50,480 nucleotides of DNA from positions 1-50,480 of the forward strand of contig JAMOQH010000069.1 of NCBI GenBank assembly GCA_027064085.1. The letters are read 5' to 3'. Below, one piece after another: positions 7,293-16,587 of the stretch. The translations under genes and the position numbers were made by a program. The DNA comes from a bacterium. GTDB taxonomy: Bacteria; UBP6; JAFGXH01. Positions within the stretch are counted from its first letter, which is position 1, and every line of letters begins with the position of its first letter. The notes beneath the pieces were generated by a model. It saw nothing but the letters and a program-made list of their open reading frames with translations, was not told the DNA's origin and ran no database searches.

Positions 7293-10028
7293 ATGGCTGT
7301 CAATTTTGGAAAATATATATTACTAGATAAAATCGCAACCGGTGGTATGGCTGAAATATGGTTAGCTAAACAAACGGGTGTTGAGGGGTTTGAAAAATTA
7401 GTTGTTATAAAGAAAATTTTACCACATTTTACCCATGATAAAGAATTTGTTACAATGTTTCTAGATGAGGCAAGAATTGCGGCAAAATTAAATCATTCAA
7501 ATATTGTGCAGATTTATGATTTAGGTAAAGAGCAAAATACATACTATATTGCAATGGAATATATTTCAGGTGATGATATAAAGGGTATTTTACAAACATC
7601 AATTAAGCAAGGACATTTTTTACCTTTGCAACTTTCTGTAAATATAATTTCTCAAGCAGCAGCAGGCTTGTATTATGCTCATACTCTGACTGATATGTAC
7701 GGAACATCTATGAATATTGTTCATAGAGATATTTCACCTCAAAATATACTTGTAACTTATACTGGTTCAGCTAAAATCGTTGATTTTGGTATTGCAAAAG
7801 CTGCAACTCAAAGTCAGGAAACAAGAGCTGGTACTTTAAAAGGTAAATTCGCTTACATGAGTCCTGAACAGGCTCTTGGTAAAAAACTTGATGGAAGGTC
7901 TGATTTATTTGCTCTTGCAATTGTTTTGTATGAAATTACTTTAGGAAAAAGATTGTTTAAGTCTGATTCTGAATTAAAAACACTGAGAATGATAACAGAA
8001 GAGCCAATTAAAGCACCAATAGATGTTAATCCTAAGTATCCTAAAAAATTAAATGATATCTTAATGAAAGCGTTAGAAAAGGATAGAGATAATCGTTACG
8101 AAGATTGTAGAGGTTTTCATGTTGCATTGGAAGATTTTTTAAGAGAGTATCCTAAACCTTCTTCAAATGTTGATTTATCTAAGTGGATGAAAAAAACATT
8201 TGAAGACAGAATAGAAAAAGTAAAAATTCGTCATGAACAACTTCTAAAAGAAGCTCCAGATGAATTTTTATTAACAGATATGTTAGATTCAGAAAAACCA
8301 TCCAATGTTCCTCCATCTACTGAAAGTTCAAATTTATCCCAGTTGTCACAACTTTTAAATAGTTCTGGCACTCTTGGTATGAATTCAGGAACAAATAGTG
8401 GATATATGACAAATCCATTAAGTTCATCAGCTTCTCAATTATCTTATGGAACGGCAAAAGATACGGGCTCATATAGGGATTATAATACTGGTGGAAATAA
8501 AGGATTAATTATTGCATTAATTGCAATATTAGCAGTTATTGTAATTGGAATAGGAACTTATTTTATTGTTGTTGCAAATAAAAATTGTCCTACTGGTTAT
8601 ACAGGTAAAGATTGTTCTATTTGTAGTAAAGGATATTATAAATTTGGAAAAGAGTGTAGCCTTGTTAAATGTCCTAAGGGCTATAGAGGAAAAGATTGCA
8701 CATTATGTGATGAAAACTATCAAGATAATGATAGAGATGGAACCTGTAAACCGACTTGTAAAATAGCAAATATTTCATGTGAGGAAGGAGAGTATTGTAC
8801 TAGTAAAACGGGTATTGCAAAATGTACCCTTAAGGTACAAGATACCATGAATTTTGGAAATGGTGATATCATTGATAAAGGAAAATCTCTTAAAATTCCT
8901 GTGAAATCAGTTCCTTCGCTAGCTAATATTATTATTAATGGGAAACGGTATAGCTCCACAACAGATACCATTGTTGATTTTGTTATTGGTAAAGAATATA
9001 ATGTTAAATTAGAAAAGGATGGATTTAAATCTGTTGTTAAAACATTTACTTTTACAAAGGATATTACTAGGCTTGATTTTAAATTGGAAGCAAGTAATGT
9101 TATCTTGGGACACGCTAAGCTTGTTGTAACTAAATTTCCTAAAAAAGCTATAGTACTTTTTGATGGTATAAAATATGATAATCCAGATTCGGAAATTTTG
9201 GTAATTAAAAACTTATCAGAAGGCAAGCATCTTTTACAAGTAAAGTTAGATGGCTATAAACCTGAAACTAAAAATATTATCTTGTCTGAAAGAAATCCAT
9301 TGCAAGTAAAAATTAAATTAAAGAGAACTAGTATAAAATATAAAGATATTACAATTGAAACAAGCCCAAGTGGTGCTTTAATTTATGTTAATGGTAAAAA
9401 AATAGGAAAATCTCCAATTTCTAATTATTCTATAAAACCTAAAAGTAGATATTCAATAAAGGTTGTTAAAAATGGCTATAAAACAGAACGATTAAAAAAA
9501 TATAACTCATCAATTTCAAAGCCAATCTTTTTAAAATTAAAATCTAGTACTATAAAAAAGAATGTTAAAAATGAAGCAAGTAATACAACTGAAAATGTAA
9601 TTAAAGATACTGTAAAAAAAGATGTTCAAAAGGATACAGGAACATTAACAATTAATACTGTGCCTTTTACAGATATTTATTTAAATAATCGTAAAATAGG
9701 TTCAACTCCTTTAGCAGAGTATAGGTTGCCTGTTGGGCGTCATAAATTGAAATTAAAAAACAAATCAGCAATGATTTCTAGTACTATTAATGTTCGTATA
9801 AAAAAGGATGAAGAATTAAAACAAGTTATCAAATTTAAAAAAGGAACACTGAAAGTTGTAACTAATCGTAACCCAACTATTTTAATAAATAATCGTTCTG
9901 TAGGGGTAGGAACTTTAACAAAAGACTTGTATGAAGGTACCTATTTTATCACGATTAAAGATGTTGGTAGTGTAAAAAAATATACTATCACAATCAGACC
10001 AAGAAGAACTGAAACGATTAACTATTAA
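7293..10028 (+). CDS. Receptor-like Ser/Thr protein kinase with Cys-rich and PEGA domains
   Basis: 911 residues from the ATG that follows GAGGAG. An intact Hanks-type kinase fills about residues 8-270: glycine loop KIATGGMAEIW, Lys40 in VVIKK, HRDISPQN (Asp146, Asn151), DFG at 164-166 and SPEQA. A Ser/Thr/Gly-rich linker precedes a transmembrane helix near 405-427. Outside the membrane lies a block of about 80 residues with some 14 cysteines in EGF-like spacing (CPTGYTGKDCSICSKGYY), then three or four PEGA-type beta modules (for example 'TSPSGALIYVNGKKIGKSP' and 'TVPFTDIYLNNRKIGSTPL') up to the end. The design fits sensing of an envelope or surface cue; the ligand is unknown. Its end overlaps the convergent next gene by four bases. 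Confidence 0.92.
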   Translation: MAVNFGKYILLDKIATGGMAEIWLAKQTGVEGFEKLVVIKKILPHFTHDKEFVTMFLDEARIAAKLNHSNIVQIYDLGKEQNTYYIAMEYISGDDIKGILQTSIKQGHFLPLQLSVNIISQAAAGLYYAHTLTDMYGTSMNIVHRDISPQNILVTYTGSAKIVDFGIAKAATQSQETRAGTLKGKFAYMSPEQALGKKLDGRSDLFALAIVLYEITLGKRLFKSDSELKTLRMITEEPIKAPIDVNPKYPKKLNDILMKALEKDRDNRYEDCRGFHVALEDFLREYPKPSSNVDLSKWMKKTFEDRIEKVKIRHEQLLKEAPDEFLLTDMLDSEKPSNVPPSTESSNLSQLSQLLNSSGTLGMNSGTNSGYMTNPLSSSASQLSYGTAKDTGSYRDYNTGGNKGLIIALIAILAVIVIGIGTYFIVVANKNCPTGYTGKDCSICSKGYYKFGKECSLVKCPKGYRGKDCTLCDENYQDNDRDGTCKPTCKIANISCEEGEYCTSKTGIAKCTLKVQDTMNFGNGDIIDKGKSLKIPVKSVPSLANIIINGKRYSSTTDTIVDFVIGKEYNVKLEKDGFKSVVKTFTFTKDITRLDFKLEASNVILGHAKLVVTKFPKKAIVLFDGIKYDNPDSEILVIKNLSEGKHLLQVKLDGYKPETKNIILSERNPLQVKIKLKRTSIKYKDITIETSPSGALIYVNGKKIGKSPISNYSIKPKSRYSIKVVKNGYKTERLKKYNSSISKPIFLKLKSSTIKKNVKNEASNTTENVIKDTVKKDVQKDTGTLTINTVPFTDIYLNNRKIGSTPLAEYRLPVGRHKLKLKNKSAMISSTINVRIKKDEELKQVIKFKKGTLKVVTNRNPTILINNRSVGVGTLTKDLYEGTYFITIKDVGSVKKYTITIRPRRTETINY

Positions 10029-11365
10029 AAATCCTCAAAGCTCTCTAAAAAATCAACATCATCTGGATCAAATATTTTAATATTTTTGGGATTATTATTA
10101 GATGTAAGTTTAATCTCCTCATGATATCTTGTTAAATCTATTACATTTTTATTATCAATAAAATCATGTATAAAAATATTTGGATAATTTTTAAATAAAT
10201 AAACTTCAGCATCATCATCTGTCTCATCCATATCTACAAAATCTCTTTTGATATCAAATGAAAAATCATTAAATAAATAATAAATATAATTTATTTTTTT
10301 TGCTGTATTTCTTTTTATTAAAACAAAGGGATATCTTATTATTGGTAATATAAAAAAAATAGAAGAATAAAATAGAGAAAGATCGCCATACCAAAACTTT
10401 AAATAACTATATAATCCTGGAGATATTAGTTTATTGCCATCAAATGCACCTAAACTAACAATAGTAGACATAGTTAGATTTACAATACCAAATATAATAA
10501 TTTTAGTATTAGTGTCATCATCATTTATATTTAATTTATATTCAGGCATCTTTCTATCCCAAATATAAGAAAAACTTCCTTTCTCTAAACCCCTAAAATC
10601 AAAGTTATTAAATTTATAATATATTACTCCCGTTTCACTAACAGAAATTTCACCATCATATTTTACTATTACTGATAAAATTAATTTTTGTGCTTTACTT
10701 TCAGATAAACCTGTTAGATTAATTATATCAGATAATGTTATTTTATGATAATTTTTTATAAATCTAAGTATGTTAACTTGGTTATCTATTGTTTTTATAT
10801 AAAAATCATCACCAAAAACAAAAGAGAATATTTTTTCATGAAACGGCCTATTAGTATTTATATTGTATCCTTTTTCATGAAAACTTTTTAAAGTAAAGGC
10901 ATAATTCATCATTTTCAGAAAATCATTTATAGATTCTTTAATACTAATAGGAGCACTATCTACAAGCTCTTTATCTGAACTTTGAAGTCCTGAAAAGATA
11001 AGAGTTGATAATAAAAATCCAAATATAAGCATTACAAAATAGATAGAGCTATAACTAATAAATACTAGTAACATTAATATTTTACTAACAGAAACAAATA
11101 TATCCTTTCCTGCCTTCAATACTCCTTTGAGTATGTCTATAAGTATTTTAATAAACTTTTCATTAATATCTAAATCTTTTTTAAAAATATATATAAGTTT
11201 TCCATCATTATCAACACGGACTTCTGCATTTTGTTGTTCAGCTAATTTATTTAGTATTCTTTGTGCTTCCATAATTGGAAGATTCATTTCTAAGGCAAAA
11301 CTATCAAGGTAAATTTTTTTATTCTTTTTAATATATTGAAATATATTATTATTTTCTCGTGTCAT
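10025..11365 (-). CDS. Membrane protein with two winged-helix-like modules
   Basis: 446 residues; not recognised as a named family. The N-terminus looks like a winged helix (IYLDSFALEMNLPIMEAQRILNKLAEQ then VRVDNDGKLIYIFK). A hydrophobic stretch at about 98-130 follows. A second similar module lies in the middle (ITLSDIINLTGLSESKAQKL, then a strand pair ending GVIYYKF). Two more hydrophobic stretches lie near 285-310 and 330-350, and the tail is Asp-rich. The ATG overlaps the stop codon of the mutase gene as TAATG, so translation is coupled. A membrane regulator is possible, but each module could equally mediate protein contacts. Confidence 0.7.
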   Translation of the reverse strand: MTRENNNIFQYIKKNKKIYLDSFALEMNLPIMEAQRILNKLAEQQNAEVRVDNDGKLIYIFKKDLDINEKFIKILIDILKGVLKAGKDIFVSVSKILMLLVFISYSSIYFVMLIFGFLLSTLIFSGLQSSDKELVDSAPISIKESINDFLKMMNYAFTLKSFHEKGYNINTNRPFHEKIFSFVFGDDFYIKTIDNQVNILRFIKNYHKITLSDIINLTGLSESKAQKLILSVIVKYDGEISVSETGVIYYKFNNFDFRGLEKGSFSYIWDRKMPEYKLNINDDDTNTKIIIFGIVNLTMSTIVSLGAFDGNKLISPGLYSYLKFWYGDLSLFYSSIFFILPIIRYPFVLIKRNTAKKINYIYYLFNDFSFDIKRDFVDMDETDDDAEVYLFKNYPNIFIHDFIDNKNVIDLTRYHEEIKLTSNNNPKNIKIFDPDDVDFLESFEDF

Positions 11366-13047
11366 TATAAATATCCAGGATCTTGATGCTCTCCGAAAAC
11401 TTCTTTTAAGGTACTAATAATTTCTCCTAAACTAGCATAAGATTTTACTGCATCAATAATAAAAGGCATTAAATTTTCAGATGTATTAGCTTTTTCTTTT
11501 AGTGTAAATAAGTTTTTATTAACTAATTCATTATTTCTTTCTTTTTTTAATTTTTTTAATGAAGTTATTTGTTTTTTTTCTGTTTCTGGGTCAATTTTTA
11601 GAATACTCATATCTATTTTTTCATTTTTATTTACATATTTGTTAACTCCAACTTGGATTCTTTCTTTTGTTTCAATTTGTCTTTGATATTGATATGCTGC
11701 ATTACCTATTTCAAGCTGTGGAAATCCTTTATCTATTGCCTTAACCATACCTCCCATTTTATCAATTTTATGAATATATATTAATGCTTCTTTTTCCATT
11801 TTATTTGTTAATTCTTCAATAAAATACGAACCTGCAAGAGGGTCTATCATATTTGCAACACCTGTTTCCTCCGCAAGTATTTGCTGTGTTCTAAGAGCAA
11901 TTGTTACAGCTTTTTCAGTTGGAAGGGCCAATGTTTCATCCATTGAATTTGTGTGTAATGATTGAGTTCCTCCCATTACTGCAGATAGAGCTTGCATTGC
12001 AATTCTAACAATATTATTTTCTGGTTGTTGAGCAGTTAATGACACTCCTGCAGTTTGTGTATGAAATCTCATAAGTAATGATTTTTTATTTTTGGCTTTA
12101 AATCTTTCTTTCATGATTCTAGCCCACATCCTTCTTGCAGCTCTAAATTTTGCTATTTCTTCAAAGAAATCACTATGAGCATCAAAGAAAAATGACAACC
12201 TCGGAGCAAAATCATCTATATTCAATCCTCTTTTTAGTGCATATTCAACATATTCAATTCCATCTGCAATAGTAAAAGCTAATTCTTGTATTGCTGTAGA
12301 ACCTGCTTCTCTTATATGATAACCACTTATAGAAATTGTATTCCATTTAGGAACATTAGTAGTACAATACTCAAACATATCTGTAATTAATCTCATTGAT
12401 GGTTCTGGTGGAAAAATCCATGATTTTTGAGCTATATACTCTTTTAATATATCATTTTGAGTTGTGCCCATAATTTTATCTGCACTTACACCTTGTTTTT
12501 CTGCAACAGCAATGTACATAGCCAATAAAATACTTGCAGGGCCATTAATAGTCATAGAAGTAGATACTTTATCAAGAGGAATTCCATCAAAAAGAGCTTC
12601 CATATCTGCAAGGGAGTCTATTGCAACACCAACTTTACCTACTTCTCCTATTGATCGTTCGTGGTCACTATCATAGCCCATTAATGTAGGGAAGTGGAAT
12701 GCAGTGCTTAATCCCGTTTGACCTTGTTCAAGTAAAAATTTAAATCTTTTATTTGTGTCTTCCGCTGTCCCAAAACCTGCAAATTGTCTCATTGTCCATA
12801 ATCTTCCCCTATACATTGACGGTTGAACTCCACGGGTAAATGGATATTGTCCAGGCATTCCTAAGTCTTTATTATAGTCTAAGTCTTTAATGTCAGCTGG
12901 AGTAGAAATTATTGGCACTTCCATATCGCTAATTGTAGTAAATCGTTTTTTTATTGCTGGTCTTTTTTTTAATAATGTTAATAATTCGTCTTGTGTCCAT
13001 GTGTCTTTTGTTTTTAGAATTTCTTCAATCTTTTTTGAATCAAACAT
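11365..13047 (-). CDS. Methylmalonyl-CoA mutase, large (catalytic) subunit
   Basis: 560 residues: a TIM-barrel acyl-CoA mutase without the C-terminal B12-binding domain, so a separate small subunit must exist elsewhere. The substrate pocket is that of methylmalonyl-CoA mutase rather than isobutyryl-CoA mutase: Tyr in [19 protein letters not shown], Arg in [11 protein letters not shown], His in [11 protein letters not shown]. The enzyme interconverts (R)-methylmalonyl-CoA and succinyl-CoA with adenosylcobalamin, in propionate and odd-chain fatty-acid use. The ATG at 13047 has AGGGG upstream. It is coupled to the next gene by a one-base overlap. The B12 uptake genes at 43-46 kb would supply its cofactor. 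Confidence 0.93.
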   Translation of the reverse strand: MFDSKKIEEILKTKDTWTQDELLTLLKKRPAIKKRFTTISDMEVPIISTPADIKDLDYNKDLGMPGQYPFTRGVQPSMYRGRLWTMRQFAGFGTAEDTNKRFKFLLEQGQTGLSTAFHFPTLMGYDSDHERSIGEVGKVGVAIDSLADMEALFDGIPLDKVSTSMTINGPASILLAMYIAVAEKQGVSADKIMGTTQNDILKEYIAQKSWIFPPEPSMRLITDMFEYCTTNVPKWNTISISGYHIREAGSTAIQELAFTIADGIEYVEYALKRGLNIDDFAPRLSFFFDAHSDFFEEIAKFRAARRMWARIMKERFKAKNKKSLLMRFHTQTAGVSLTAQQPENNIVRIAMQALSAVMGGTQSLHTNSMDETLALPTEKAVTIALRTQQILAEETGVANMIDPLAGSYFIEELTNKMEKEALIYIHKIDKMGGMVKAIDKGFPQLEIGNAAYQYQRQIETKERIQVGVNKYVNKNEKIDMSILKIDPETEKKQITSLKKLKKERNNELVNKNLFTLKEKANTSENLMPFIIDAVKSYASLGEIISTLKEVFGEHQDPGYL

Positions 13048-13229
13048 ATGCCCCTCATTAATAATTCAGTAAAACTTTATTCAGTAAATAATATCAGAAA
13101 CTTAGTTGATTAGTAAAGGAAAAATTTAATAAAGACTATTTATCTTGATCTGTTTTTATAATTAACTTTATTTTATAATAATCTCCATAGGAAAACGATT
13201 AGAGTATAATAACTTTTATTTATTTAATA

Positions 13230-13574
13230 TTATTTATTGACTTTAAATTTTTTCTTTATAAGTTCTATATCTTGCTTAGTTAAGTTAGTGTAAATACTGA
13301 TTCGTTCTATAGGTAATCCACTTTTAAGCATATTTAAAACCATAGTTTCTTTATCTTTTTTTGCTTTTTCTCTCTCCTCTTTTAATTCCTTTTGAATTTC
13401 TTGAGCTTTTCTCTTCTCTTCTTGAGCCACTTTTTTAGCTTCAACTATAACAGATGTATATTTGATGTAAGCTTCTTTTAACTCTTCTTCTTTTGTAATA
13501 TATTTAATCTCGTCTTGGGTTAATCTATCTTTTAGAAGCATATTCATAATATCGATAAATAATTCATCATTGTT
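13230..13574 (-). pseudogene. C-terminal fragment of an Rpn-type nuclease (or free-standing small protein)
   Basis: An open frame of 105 residues from the first ATG (13547); homologous-looking frame continues a few codons upstream to a TAG. The sequence is a charged coiled coil (long run of Lys/Glu/Ala) ending in a small helical module, ETMVLNMLKSGLPIERISIY then TKQDIELIKKKF. The Rpn gene at 46.7 kb ends in the same way (ETAIEMLKLGAELVFVQKAT, then TEKVKEL). The N-terminal PD-(D/E)XK nuclease core is missing and no good ribosome site is seen, so a decayed gene is most likely. A C-terminal antitoxin-like small protein is the alternative. Confidence 0.5.
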
Positions 13575-13731
13575 CTAAAATCTTTAATCACAATAGTCCT
13601 ATTCCTTATTATAACTCATTATTTTGATTATGCAATTTTTTTTTGATTTTTGTAATTAAAACTAAAGTTATAATAATTTAATCCTATAAAGTGAAAATTA
13701 CTTATAATGTTATTTATATTTTACTTTTCTT

Positions 13732-13760
13732 AAATTTTAGATTATTATAAGCTAAAATTT
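13732..13760. repeat. 9-bp perfect inverted repeat upstream of mutL
   Basis: AAATTTTAG (13732-13740) and CTAAAATTT (13752-13760) form a perfect stem over an 11-base loop, some 65 bases before the mutL start. It could be an operator or a weak terminator-like structure; all pairs but one are A-T, so chance is not excluded. Nothing else was recognised in 13575-13823. Confidence 0.3.
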
Positions 13761-13823
13761 GGGAGTTTAAACAACTTATTGGTTAAACGACCCATAAACT
13801 TATAAAAATACATAAGGATTAAA

Positions 13824-15608
13824 ATGACTGAAATAAAAATACTAGATTCTACTCTTATAAATAAAATTGCAGCCGGTGAAGTGGTTGAAAGACCGTCCTC
13901 TATTTTGAGAGAATTAATAGAAAATTCCATAGATGCCCAAAGCGACAAAATTGAGGTTTTTGTTGATAAAGGTGGAATTGGTAAAATTGTTGTTTCTGAC
14001 AATGGAAAAGGAATGAATAAAGAAGATTTAAAGCTAGCAATATTAAGACATGCTACTAGTAAAATTAAAGATGAATCTGATTTATTTGCAATAAGTTCAC
14101 TTGGTTTTAGGGGTGAAGCCTTGCCTTCAATTGCATCTGTTTCAAAATTTCAAATTGCCTCAAGGAAACAAGGAGCTGAAATAGGTTATCAAATTACAAT
14201 TGAAGGTGGAAATATAATTTCTGAATCTCCAATTGCTATGAATGAAGGAACAAAAATAACTGTTAGTGAATTATTTTTTAATGTTCCTGCTAGAAGAAAA
14301 TTTTTAAAAAAAGAAAATACTGAATTTTCATATTTATATGATGTATTTTCTAAGTTCTTAATGATTTATCATAATATTTCCTTTACTTTTTACAAAAATA
14401 ACAAGTTATTAAAAAAATATCCTAGTCATAGTAAATCAGAGAGGATTGCTACTTTATTTACTAAAGAATCTAAGGATTTATATCCTATAAATTTAGATAT
14501 TGAAGACTTTAAAATTGAGGGCTTTATTTCAAATCCAGAGTTAGCATTCAAAAGGAGTAATCATTTATTTGTATTTATCAATGGAAGATTCATTAAAGAT
14601 AAAATGCTTATTCATGCTATTTCTCATGGTTATAGGAATATAATAGAGCCCCGAGAGTATCCTTTTGTTATTATATTCTTTAAAATAAACCCTAGGCTTG
14701 TTGATGTAAATGTACATCCTCAAAAAATGGAAGTAAGATTTAATAATTCGCAAATGGTTCATCAAATTATATCTAAAACTATAGAAGGAGAATTGGCAAA
14801 AACACCATGGGTAAAAAGAGAACTAGGTTCTAAAGAGATACAAGATGCTAGATGTCAATCTGAATCTAATGAAAAGATAGCCGGTGTTCATTTAGAGGTT
14901 AGTGCTGAAGATTATTTTTTTAAATCTCCGACTTCAAATAATAAAGAATTATTTTCTGCTGATTTCGTTAATAGGTCATTAGATTATAAGCAAAATAATG
15001 AAAATTTTTTTGAAGAAAGAAACTCATATTTTTCTTCTTTAAAAGTAATAGGTCAAATAATGAAAACATATATTTTATGTGAAGGAGATGATGGATTAAT
15101 TATTATAGATCAACATGCAGCACATGAAAGAATTGGTTACGAAAGACTAGTTAAGGATTATGAAAAAAAGAAAATACCACAAGAAAACTTATTAATTCCT
15201 ACTGTAATTAAGCTAAGTCCTGAAAAATTTGCTATTTTTATGGATAATTTATCATTTTTTAATGAAATTGGCTTTGAAATTGAAGTTTTTGGTGTTAACA
15301 CCATTACTATTAGAAAAATACCTGTGATTTTGAATAGAAAAAATATAGAAATTTTAATGAAAGAAATAATTGATGATTATCTAATAACTGGATTTTCACT
15401 AGCTTATGAAGACACCATTAGAAAGATATTTTCTACTATTTCGTGCCATTCTGTTGTGAGAGGTGGAGATGAATTAAACAAGTATGAAATGGAAAGTTTA
15501 TTGAAATTAATGGATGAATATGAGTTTTCTGCAAATTGCCCCCATGGAAGGCCAGTTTACTATAAGATATCAAGGTATGACTTGGATAAGAAGTTTCATA
15601 GGGTTTAA
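13824..15608 (+). CDS. mutL: DNA mismatch repair protein MutL (endonuclease type)
   Basis: 594 residues with an AAGGA site before the ATG. The N-terminal GHKL ATPase is intact: KIAAGEVVERPSSILRELIENSIDA, DNGKGM, ATSKI and GFRGEALPSI. The transducer domain (ending in DVNVHPQKMEVRF) and a variable linker follow. The C-terminal domain carries DQHAAHERIGYERL, the metal-binding DQHA(X)2E(X)4E endonuclease motif, plus SCHSVVRGG and CPHGRPV near the end. This is therefore a nicking MutL, as in bacteria that lack MutH. It couples MutS recognition to strand removal. It appears to be a single-gene unit. Confidence 0.97.
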   Translation: MTEIKILDSTLINKIAAGEVVERPSSILRELIENSIDAQSDKIEVFVDKGGIGKIVVSDNGKGMNKEDLKLAILRHATSKIKDESDLFAISSLGFRGEALPSIASVSKFQIASRKQGAEIGYQITIEGGNIISESPIAMNEGTKITVSELFFNVPARRKFLKKENTEFSYLYDVFSKFLMIYHNISFTFYKNNKLLKKYPSHSKSERIATLFTKESKDLYPINLDIEDFKIEGFISNPELAFKRSNHLFVFINGRFIKDKMLIHAISHGYRNIIEPREYPFVIIFFKINPRLVDVNVHPQKMEVRFNNSQMVHQIISKTIEGELAKTPWVKRELGSKEIQDARCQSESNEKIAGVHLEVSAEDYFFKSPTSNNKELFSADFVNRSLDYKQNNENFFEERNSYFSSLKVIGQIMKTYILCEGDDGLIIIDQHAAHERIGYERLVKDYEKKKIPQENLLIPTVIKLSPEKFAIFMDNLSFFNEIGFEIEVFGVNTITIRKIPVILNRKNIEILMKEIIDDYLITGFSLAYEDTIRKIFSTISCHSVVRGGDELNKYEMESLLKLMDEYEFSANCPHGRPVYYKISRYDLDKKFHRV

Positions 15609-15621
15609 AATGAATTAAAAT

Positions 15622-15649
15622 TTGATTTAAATAAAAATTGTACTATAAT
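15622..15649 (+). promoter_or_regulatory. Promoter of the Ser/Gly-rich membrane protein gene
   Basis: TTGATT (15622-15627), 16 bases, then an exact TATAAT (15644-15649). The predicted transcript would start about 20 bases before the ATG at 15677. Confidence 0.6.
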
Positions 15650-15676
15650 AAGTGCAAATTTTTATTTGGAGAAACT

Positions 15677-16495
15677 ATGAGATTCTTTATTTTACTATTG
15701 ATGATATTTTTTAGTGTTTCTTTATTGGGAAGAAGAAGCGGGGGACGAAGTGGCTCAAGAGGATTTTCATCAAGAAAATCTAGCTCTTTAAGTAGCTCTT
15801 ATTCTGGCTCTAGTTCTTCAAGAAGTTCTTACTCTGGAACTAAAAGAAAAGGAACAGGGTATTATGCCCCTTATAAAAAAAGAGCAGGTGTTTATGTTAA
15901 AGATGATGGAAGTGATTTTGCCAATATGCTTTTTATGGCTATAGGAGCAGGAGTACTATTTATAATAATATATATAATTAAGGATAAGTCTAAAAAACAT
16001 AGTTATTATAAAATTATTATGAGCAAAAAACATGGTGCTTTAAAAGATATTAATGATACGATAATAAAAAACCAAGAAGCTGTTAATAACTATGATTTTG
16101 AAAAGCAAACACACAACATAGAGAAAATATTTAGAATATTATCTGATAAACAAAATGAGCAAGTTACAAATAATGAGATTAGCATAGAAAATTTTATAGT
16201 CATAAAAGACGGTAAAAAATTAAGAGAAAAACTTAAAGCTGATCTGCAAAACGAAGAAAAATTTGCAAAAGAACTAGAAACTACAAATAAAGGAAATTAT
16301 GACTATATTAATATTATGTTTACCATAGAAAATAAATATTTGATAGAATATGATAAAACAGTTGAAGATGCTAATATAAAATTATTTTCAAAACTACTTG
16401 ATTTAGTTATAGCTATGCGTACTGATAATAAAGAAAAAATTGATATGATAAGAATTGTAATTGCTCAAAATATAGATAAAGAAAGCATTTATTAA
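15677..16495 (+). CDS. Ser/Gly/Arg-rich membrane protein of unknown function
   Basis: 272 residues. The start at 15677 follows TTTGGAG and opens with a hydrophobic segment (MRFFILLLMIFFSVSLLG). The next 45 residues are almost only Ser, Gly, Arg and Tyr in short repeats (SSYSGSSSSRSSYSG). A second membrane helix lies near 95-115 (MLFMAIGAGVLFIIIYII), followed by a charged helical domain of about 150 residues. Low-complexity region, membrane helix and C-terminal domain recall the Tim44-like family of bacterial membrane proteins, but the C-terminal domain is not recognisably Tim44, so this stays a guess. Confidence 0.6.
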   Translation: MRFFILLLMIFFSVSLLGRRSGGRSGSRGFSSRKSSSLSSSYSGSSSSRSSYSGTKRKGTGYYAPYKKRAGVYVKDDGSDFANMLFMAIGAGVLFIIIYIIKDKSKKHSYYKIIMSKKHGALKDINDTIIKNQEAVNNYDFEKQTHNIEKIFRILSDKQNEQVTNNEISIENFIVIKDGKKLREKLKADLQNEEKFAKELETTNKGNYDYINIMFTIENKYLIEYDKTVEDANIKLFSKLLDLVIAMRTDNKEKIDMIRIVIAQNIDKESIY

Positions 16496-16587
16496 GATTA
16501 TCATAATAAAAAATATCAAAAATTTCTTTAATTATTGCAATTCTTGGTAGTTTATAATAGAATGATGTATTCAATTAATGAGGTGTT

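Noticed and set aside
8720-9226. 168-codon minus-strand frame opposite the kinase PEGA region
   Set aside because: The plus-strand frame is strongly supported by domain pattern and the antisense frame has no start site or recognisable sequence.
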